Below are positions 59,729-64,000 of a stretch of 64,000 bases of DNA, in pieces. The translations under genes were made by a program, and so were the position numbers. Source of the stretch: Bacteroidota bacterium (lineage in GTDB: Bacteria; Bacteroidota; Bacteroidia; Flavobacteriales_D; Crocinitomicaceae); NCBI GenBank assembly GCA_006226425.1, contig SBGX01000010.1:62001-126000 (forward strand), in the 5' to 3' direction. Under the pieces are notes generated by a model. It searched no databases. It was not told the DNA's origin and saw nothing but the letters and a program-made list of their open reading frames with translations. How positions within the stretch are numbered: the first letter of the stretch is position 1; each line of letters starts with the position of its first letter.

Positions 59729-60336
59729 TGGGAGACTTTGAAGGGCATCCGATTCAGGATGGATCGTCCCAGAGTAATTCCATCCGCATAATGCAGTTCG
59801 GCACCCACTGACACTCCTCTGGATAAAGTAGTTACTTTGATGTTATAGGGCTTTAACTTTTTGTACAGATAAAAGTTAGTCGTATCCCCCTCCATAGTAG
59901 CACTGAGTGCGAAGATCACTTCATTCACTTTCCCAGATTCCATTTTTTGAAGGAGACTCTCCACATTCAAATCCTGTGGCCCGATACCATCCATTGGAGA
60001 GATAATACCTCCGAGAACCTGATACACTCCTTTAAAGGAAGACGTTTCCTCAATGGCCATCACATCCCGAACATCCTCCACAACACAAATCATGCTTTGA
60101 TCCCGATTCGGATCTGCACAAATACCACAGTAATCCAAATCTGAAACATTCCCACACGATTTGCACTTTTTGAGATGATCCTTCAATTCCAAAAAGGCCT
60201 GCGCAAAACGCTCGATTTCATCCGGACTCTTCTTCAAAATTTGAAGTGCCAGACGAAGTGCAGTCCGCTTACCAACCCCGGGCAAAATTGCCAGCTGATC
60301 CACGACTTGTTCCAGGTACTTTGAAGGAATTTTCAC
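59725..60336 (-). CDS. recR: Recombination mediator RecR
   Basis: A 203-residue RecR that starts with GTG. N-terminal helix-hairpin-helix LAILPGVGKRTALRLALQIL, C4 zinc finger CKSCGNVSDLDYCGIC, and the Toprim domain with ICVVEDVRDVMAIEE and YQVLGGIISPMDGIGP are all present. With RecO and RecF it loads RecA at gaps during DNA repair. The GTG is anchored because the family's normal N-terminus begins exactly there (KIPSKYLEQVVDQL). It lies 4 nt after a perfect -7 box (TAACTTTG), which suggests a leaderless mRNA with a GTG start. Confidence 0.96.
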   Translation of the reverse strand: MKIPSKYLEQVVDQLAILPGVGKRTALRLALQILKKSPDEIERFAQAFLELKDHLKKCKSCGNVSDLDYCGICADPNRDQSMICVVEDVRDVMAIEETSSFKGVYQVLGGIISPMDGIGPQDLNVESLLQKMESGKVNEVIFALSATMEGDTTNFYLYKKLKPYNIKVTTLSRGVSVGAELHYADGITLGRSILNRMPFKVSH

Positions 60337-60340
60337 AGCA

Positions 60341-60348
60341 CAAAGTTA
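60341..60348 (-). promoter_or_regulatory. -7 box of recR, 4 nt from the GTG start
   Basis: TAACTTTG on the minus strand (60348-60341), four nucleotides (TGCT), then the GTG at 60336. It is a perfect TAnnTTTG box. Confidence 0.6.
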
Positions 60349-60398
60349 GCCATTTTCGGAGTGCCAAAAAGGAAATCAATCAAGTTTCAATAATTCAC

Positions 60399-60406
60399 TA
60401 CCTTTG
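60399..60406 (+). promoter_or_regulatory. -7 box of the membrane-protein gene at 60411
   Basis: TACCTTTG followed by CCCC and the GTG at 60411. It faces away from the recR promoter 50 bp away. Confidence 0.55.
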
Positions 60407-60410
60407 CCCC

Positions 60411-61100
60411 GTGAAAAGCCCCTTTGAGATCATTCCTTTTTCTATTGGAGGCCTGAGTTTACAGGAACCCATGGCCGTGGTCACCAACTGGATGATTGCC
60501 AGTTTTTGTGTCTATGCCTTTTGGCAAATTGGGCCTTCCAAAAATTATCCAATCAAGAAATTCAGGTTGTTTTTTCTTTTCCTGGCTCTTTCTACTTTTT
60601 TCGGTGGACTCGGACACGCTTTTTTCCAATACACTGGTCTTCCCGGAAAGTTCCCATCCTGGATTTTCGTCACGCTGGCAAGTTATCAAATCGGGAGGGG
60701 AATTCTTTTCTACTGGAAGGAACAGGCATCCTACCAGTTTTTAAACTATTTCCTTTGGATCAAATCTGCCATCCTGCTACTGAGCAGTCTGACCACTCAA
60801 AAATTCATTTTTATTGCCGTCGATTCTATTTTTACCTATATCGTATATGCCGGATTTCTCTGCTGGAAGATCAGTTCGAAAAGCAGAAGTGAAATGCGCT
60901 ATTTTACCTGGGGAGTATTCGTACTTTTCCCTTCCGTTTTCATCTTTCTGCTGAACATTAACTTTCACCGTTGGCTGAATCGGGATGACGTGAGCCACCT
61001 ACTCATTTTAGGCTGTATTTCATTCTTCTTTTTAGGAGTTCGGGAGCTTCAGAACAAGTCACTTGTTGTGAGTCCGGCGAGCAGCGAGTCCATTGGCTAA
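60411..61100 (+). CDS. Multi-pass membrane protein, unknown function
   Basis: The GTG at 60411 gives 229 residues: MKSPFEIIPFSIGG, then about seven transmembrane helices, with FLALSTFFGGLGHAFFQ and FLLNINFHRWLN as the most distinctive stretches. The open frame begins at 60246, but that part would overlap recR and its promoter, so the GTG just after a perfect -7 box is the likely start. The conserved glycine/histidine helix (FFGGLGHAFF) reminds me of integral-membrane hydrolases of the ceramidase-like kind, but the resemblance is weak. It ends 42 nt before guaA and may or may not share its transcript; guaA has its own box. Confidence 0.65.
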   Translation: MKSPFEIIPFSIGGLSLQEPMAVVTNWMIASFCVYAFWQIGPSKNYPIKKFRLFFLFLALSTFFGGLGHAFFQYTGLPGKFPSWIFVTLASYQIGRGILFYWKEQASYQFLNYFLWIKSAILLLSSLTTQKFIFIAVDSIFTYIVYAGFLCWKISSKSRSEMRYFTWGVFVLFPSVFIFLLNINFHRWLNRDDVSHLLILGCISFFFLGVRELQNKSLVVSPASSESIG

Positions 61101-61130
61101 AAAATCAAGCCTCAATCCATTATTTCGTTT

Positions 61131-61138
61131 TATCTTTG
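61131..61138 (+). promoter_or_regulatory. -7 box of guaA, 4 nt from the start codon
   Basis: TATCTTTG matches TAnnTTTG and is followed by CAGC and the ATG at 61143. A leaderless or nearly leaderless transcript is expected. Confidence 0.55.
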
Positions 61139-61142
61139 CAGC

Positions 61143-62675
61143 ATGCAGGACATGATTGTTATTTTGGATTTCGGTTCGCAATACACGCAGTTGATTGCCC
61201 GAAGGATTAGAGAAATCAATGTTTATTGTGAAATCCATCCCTGGAATAAAATCCCTGAGCTGGGGTCGCATGTTAAGGGAGTGATTCTTTCAGGAAGTCC
61301 ATTCTCAACGAGGGATCCAAAAGCACCACAACCTGATTTAAGTAAAATCAAAGGGAAAATTCCTTTATTGGGAATTTGTTTCGGTGCCCAATACATGGCT
61401 CAGCATTTTGGAGGAGAAGTCCTCCCATCTACGATCCGGGAATATGGTCGTGCCATGCTTAGTTCAGTAGATCATCAACATCCGCTTACGCAAGGTATGA
61501 ATGCCAATACGCAAGTGTGGATGTCCCATGGAGATACGATCAAAGTAGTTCCTGCGAATTACCGCATTTTGGCAAGCACCAAAGATGTCGAAGTAGCAGC
61601 CTATCATATCGAAGGAGAAGATAGTTTTGGAGTACAGTTTCATCCAGAAGTTTATCATTCCACTGAAGGGAGTCGCCTAATCTCTAATTTTGTGATTAAC
61701 ATCGCTGGTTGCGCTCCGAACTGGACTCCGGATTCTTTTGTGGAAAGCACGGTCAAGCAACTTCAGGAAAAACTGGGCAATGATAAAGTTATCCTGGGAC
61801 TGAGTGGAGGAGTTGATTCTTCCGTGGCAGCCCTACTCTTACACAAAGCGATTGCCAAGAATTTATATTGCATCTTCGTTGATAACGGATTGCTCCGAAA
61901 AAATGAATTTGATTCTGTCCTCGATTCTTATCGGGAAATGGGACTTCAGGTCAAAGGAGTCCGGGCTGCTCAGCAATTTTATGCAGCCCTGAAGGGGAAA
62001 ACTGATCCGGAAGAAAAACGCAAAGCAATTGGAAAAGTTTTCATCGACGTCTTCGACGCAGAATCACACCTAATTGAAGATGCCAACTGGTTGGCCCAGG
62101 GAACCATCTACCCGGATGTGATTGAATCAGTTTCTGTAGATGGAGGCCCTTCCCAAACGATTAAATCCCACCACAATGTGGGTGGACTCCCGGACTATAT
62201 GAAACTGAAAATCGTTGAACCCTTGAGACTTTTATTCAAAGACGAGGTAAGAAGAGTCGGGCGATCCATGAACATGCCGGAAAATATCTTGAACAGACAT
62301 CCCTTTCCGGGACCAGGTCTTGGAATCCGAATATTAGGTGAGGTTACGGAGGAAAAAGTACGTACCCTGCAAGAAGTAGATGCCATTTTTATTGACGGAC
62401 TCAAAGAACACGGCCATTATGACGAGGTTTGGCAAGCTGGAGCAATCTTACTTCCCGTGCAATCCGTTGGTGTTATGGGAGACGAACGTACCTATGAAAA
62501 TGCGGTGGCCCTGCGCGCGGTGAGCTCGACGGATGGAATGACTGCAGACTGGTGTCATCTACCTTACGATTTCCTGGCAAACACATCTAGCAAGATCATT
62601 AACCAGGTCAAGGGAGTCAACCGAGTCACTTACGATATCAGCTCGAAACCACCCGCTACGATCGAGTGGGAATAA
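61143..62675 (+). CDS. guaA: GMP synthase (glutamine-hydrolysing)
   Basis: A 510-residue two-domain enzyme. The class I glutaminase domain (1-190) has [11 protein letters not shown] with the catalytic cysteine and [10 protein letters not shown] with the catalytic histidine and glutamate. The ATP pyrophosphatase domain has the PP-loop [18 protein letters not shown], then the dimerisation domain with [14 protein letters not shown]. It converts XMP to GMP in the cytoplasm. The family's usual start [19 protein letters not shown] fits the ATG at 61143 (or the second ATG at 61152). The length is normal. A -7 box lies 4 nt upstream of the first ATG. Confidence 0.97.
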   Translation: MQDMIVILDFGSQYTQLIARRIREINVYCEIHPWNKIPELGSHVKGVILSGSPFSTRDPKAPQPDLSKIKGKIPLLGICFGAQYMAQHFGGEVLPSTIREYGRAMLSSVDHQHPLTQGMNANTQVWMSHGDTIKVVPANYRILASTKDVEVAAYHIEGEDSFGVQFHPEVYHSTEGSRLISNFVINIAGCAPNWTPDSFVESTVKQLQEKLGNDKVILGLSGGVDSSVAALLLHKAIAKNLYCIFVDNGLLRKNEFDSVLDSYREMGLQVKGVRAAQQFYAALKGKTDPEEKRKAIGKVFIDVFDAESHLIEDANWLAQGTIYPDVIESVSVDGGPSQTIKSHHNVGGLPDYMKLKIVEPLRLLFKDEVRRVGRSMNMPENILNRHPFPGPGLGIRILGEVTEEKVRTLQEVDAIFIDGLKEHGHYDEVWQAGAILLPVQSVGVMGDERTYENAVALRAVSSTDGMTADWCHLPYDFLANTSSKIINQVKGVNRVTYDISSKPPATIEWE

Positions 62676-62710
62676 TTTCTGGCATGGCACTTGTGACACA
62701 ACTAAAGCGT

Positions 62711-64000
62711 ATGAAAAAAGAAAACATTCTGATCTTTCTGTTTTGCCTTTTAGGGAGCTGGGGACTGGCACAACCGGAAAACCCGACAACAGAAGTCATT
62801 AACGGAAAAAAATACTATGTACATATTGTCCAGGGAGGAAATACACTCTATGGTCTGAGTCGTGTATACAAAACGGATGCAGCAAAGATCGTTGAAGCAA
62901 ATCCCTTTGTGGAACAAGGATTGAAAATTGGCCAGAAGGTACTCATCCCTTTCATGGAAGAAGGAGAAAACATTTCCAAGACTCAAAAGCCCAAAGACAG
63001 TATTATCCGAAAAGATGTACCAATGGGTGATACCGTGCACGTGGTACAAAAATCTGAAACACTGTACGGCATTTCCCGAATGTATGGCTTAAAAATGGAA
63101 GACCTCGTTCGAGTCAACCCGGGAATTGAAAATGGAATTCAGATCGGGCAACAACTCAAATTGCCAAAGACCGCGAGGAAAAGTGACTCTTTGGGAGAAC
63201 CTAAAATTAAAACAGAGGTCAGCTTCTCGGACAGTGTCATCCAGCATGAGGTATTACCACATGAAACACTCTACAGCATCTCGAAACGCTTCATGGTTCC
63301 CATCGAAGAAATCCGAGAGCTGAATGAGATGAGGAATAATAGGATTCGTAAAGGTGACCTGATCAAAATTCCCGTCAAGAAAGAGACAATCAAGAAAATA
63401 GAAGTCCGTCAAATCGTAGAAAATCCCTTTAGCACCGGACAAGCCGACAGTCTGGACAGCATTCAACCTGTTCGGGTCAAAGACGTCTACGAAATTCTCT
63501 ATTTGCTCCCTTTCCAGTTAGAGGGAAGGAGCAATGTCCTCAGCGATATTTCAACAGATTTCTTCATGGGTTCCAGACTAGCCCTGGACTCGCTCGAAAA
63601 ATTAGGCTTAAAAGCCAGGGTCCGGGTAATTGACGCGACCATCAATGGTGCGGAGCTTCAAAAATTACTCGACAGCGATACCTTAATTTCTACAGACCTG
63701 GTCATCGGACCTTTCCTGGGTACAAATGTCGAACTAGTGGCTAACTGGTGTAAACAAAAAGGGGTCAGAATGGTTTCTCCTCTTTTCTCTTCGACGGAGA
63801 TTCTCAAGAAGAACCCTTATGTTTACAATGCGGTTAACTCTGATATTTCTTTGATCGAAGACTTGGCGGAACACCTGTCAGCTAATAAAGAAGTCAAACG
63901 AGTAATTCTCGTCAAAGTCGGTGAAAAGGACAATGATCTGTATCAGGCATTCCGACAAAAATTCATCGAAAAAAGCAGCTCCAAACCCGGTTTGTCGCTT
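62711..64000 (+). CDS. LysM-domain protein with periplasmic-binding-like region (3' end outside window)
   Basis: The frame is open to the right edge; 430 codons are visible. From the ATG at 62711 the protein starts with a signal peptide (ENILIFLFCLLGSWGLAQ). An in-frame ATG at 62684 would add 9 residues and is less likely. Three LysM peptidoglycan-binding modules follow (about residues 36-80, 108-152 and 175-220), each with the pattern HxVxxxETLYxISRxYxxxxEDLxxxNP. After about residue 240 comes a region (VYEILYLLPFQLEG ... DLVIGPFLGTNVELVANWC) typical of receptor/amino-acid-binding type periplasmic folds. This LysM plus binding-protein plan is frequent in Bacteroidota and probably acts in the periplasm at peptidoglycan. 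It is 35 nt after guaA. Confidence 0.85.
   Translation, partial: MKKENILIFLFCLLGSWGLAQPENPTTEVINGKKYYVHIVQGGNTLYGLSRVYKTDAAKIVEANPFVEQGLKIGQKVLIPFMEEGENISKTQKPKDSIIRKDVPMGDTVHVVQKSETLYGISRMYGLKMEDLVRVNPGIENGIQIGQQLKLPKTARKSDSLGEPKIKTEVSFSDSVIQHEVLPHETLYSISKRFMVPIEEIRELNEMRNNRIRKGDLIKIPVKKETIKKIEVRQIVENPFSTGQADSLDSIQPVRVKDVYEILYLLPFQLEGRSNVLSDISTDFFMGSRLALDSLEKLGLKARVRVIDATINGAELQKLLDSDTLISTDLVIGPFLGTNVELVANWCKQKGVRMVSPLFSSTEILKKNPYVYNAVNSDISLIEDLAEHLSANKEVKRVILVKVGEKDNDLYQAFRQKFIEKSSSKPGLSL

Noticed and set aside
60246-60410. N-terminal extension of the membrane protein at 60411
   Set aside because: The frame is open but lies antisense over the start and promoter of recR, has no membrane segment, and a perfect -7 box ends just before the GTG at 60411.
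1-64000. tRNA, rRNA, CRISPR arrays, transposases, riboswitches
   Set aside because: I looked for cloverleaf ends with CCA-like acceptor patterns, regular spaced repeats and transposase motifs by eye and saw none. A tRNAscan/Infernal run would be decisive.

Overview
The window is a gene-dense, roughly 45 % GC chromosome segment of a Bacteroidota bacterium, most likely Flavobacteriales (Crocinitomicaceae/Fluviicola-like, an inference). Supporting features are: three secreted proteins with type IX secretion (T9SS) C-terminal sorting domains, the T9SS regulator PorX, the families DUF2723, DUF2480 and DUF5686, an OmpA/TPR/PD40 protein of the PorE type, Bacteroidota -7 promoter boxes (TAnnTTTG), and an almost complete lack of Shine-Dalgarno sequences. 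I saw no rRNA, tRNA, CRISPR array or insertion sequence. No stretch over 300 bases lacks a gene.

1-5.5 kb: accessory cluster, cut by the left edge. It holds an asparagine-synthase-like enzyme, a PqqD-like small protein, a cysteine-cluster protein, a 2OG-Fe(II) oxygenase-like protein, an NTP_transf_5 nucleotidyltransferase and an unusual sugar transferase. This resembles a RiPP/lasso-type or polysaccharide-modification locus. 5.7-14.4 kb (minus strand): mpl-type murein ligase, a membrane protein, a 1476-residue TPR protein and a gingipain-family protease. 14.5-22.8 kb: malate dehydrogenase, a DUF2723 glycosyltransferase, a polysaccharide deacetylase, DUF2480, a lipoprotein, a rhomboid protease and a SixA-like phosphatase. 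22.9-32.5 kb: an ECF sigma factor with a membrane protein that ends in a probable outer-membrane barrel, a lipoprotein, a T9SS cargo protein, fbp, mfd and a secreted protein.

32.6-41 kb: a PTPS/QueD-family enzyme, folE, a Bax-inhibitor protein, a TerB-like protein, a lipoprotein, a methyltransferase, a SpoIIE phosphatase, a DCC protein, elbB and pckA. 41.1-42.3 kb: an isolated AT-rich gene with an MrcB-like N-terminus and a DUF3883 nuclease-like C-terminus. 42.5-50.6 kb: the operon queE / PorE-like OmpA protein / ubiA, a T9SS cargo protein, a Kir-type channel, a degenerate DksA-like protein and lspA. 50.7-53.9 kb: a DUF5686 outer-membrane protein followed by an AT-rich alpha/beta hydrolase gene, beyond which lies what looks like a displaced second copy of the DUF5686 3' end. 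53.9-64 kb: an HD phosphohydrolase, porX, tsaE, a small membrane protein, a patatin-like protein, recR, a membrane protein, guaA and a LysM protein cut by the right edge.

Most notable: (a) seven genes start 4-5 nt after a perfect TAnnTTTG box, which suggests leaderless transcripts; (b) a candidate single-gene insertion at the 3' end of the DUF5686 gene, with duplication of that end; (c) a sigma-factor operon whose membrane partner seems built to reach from cytoplasm to outer membrane; (d) the asparagine synthase/PqqD cluster; (e) the orphan MrcB-DUF3883 nuclease candidate.
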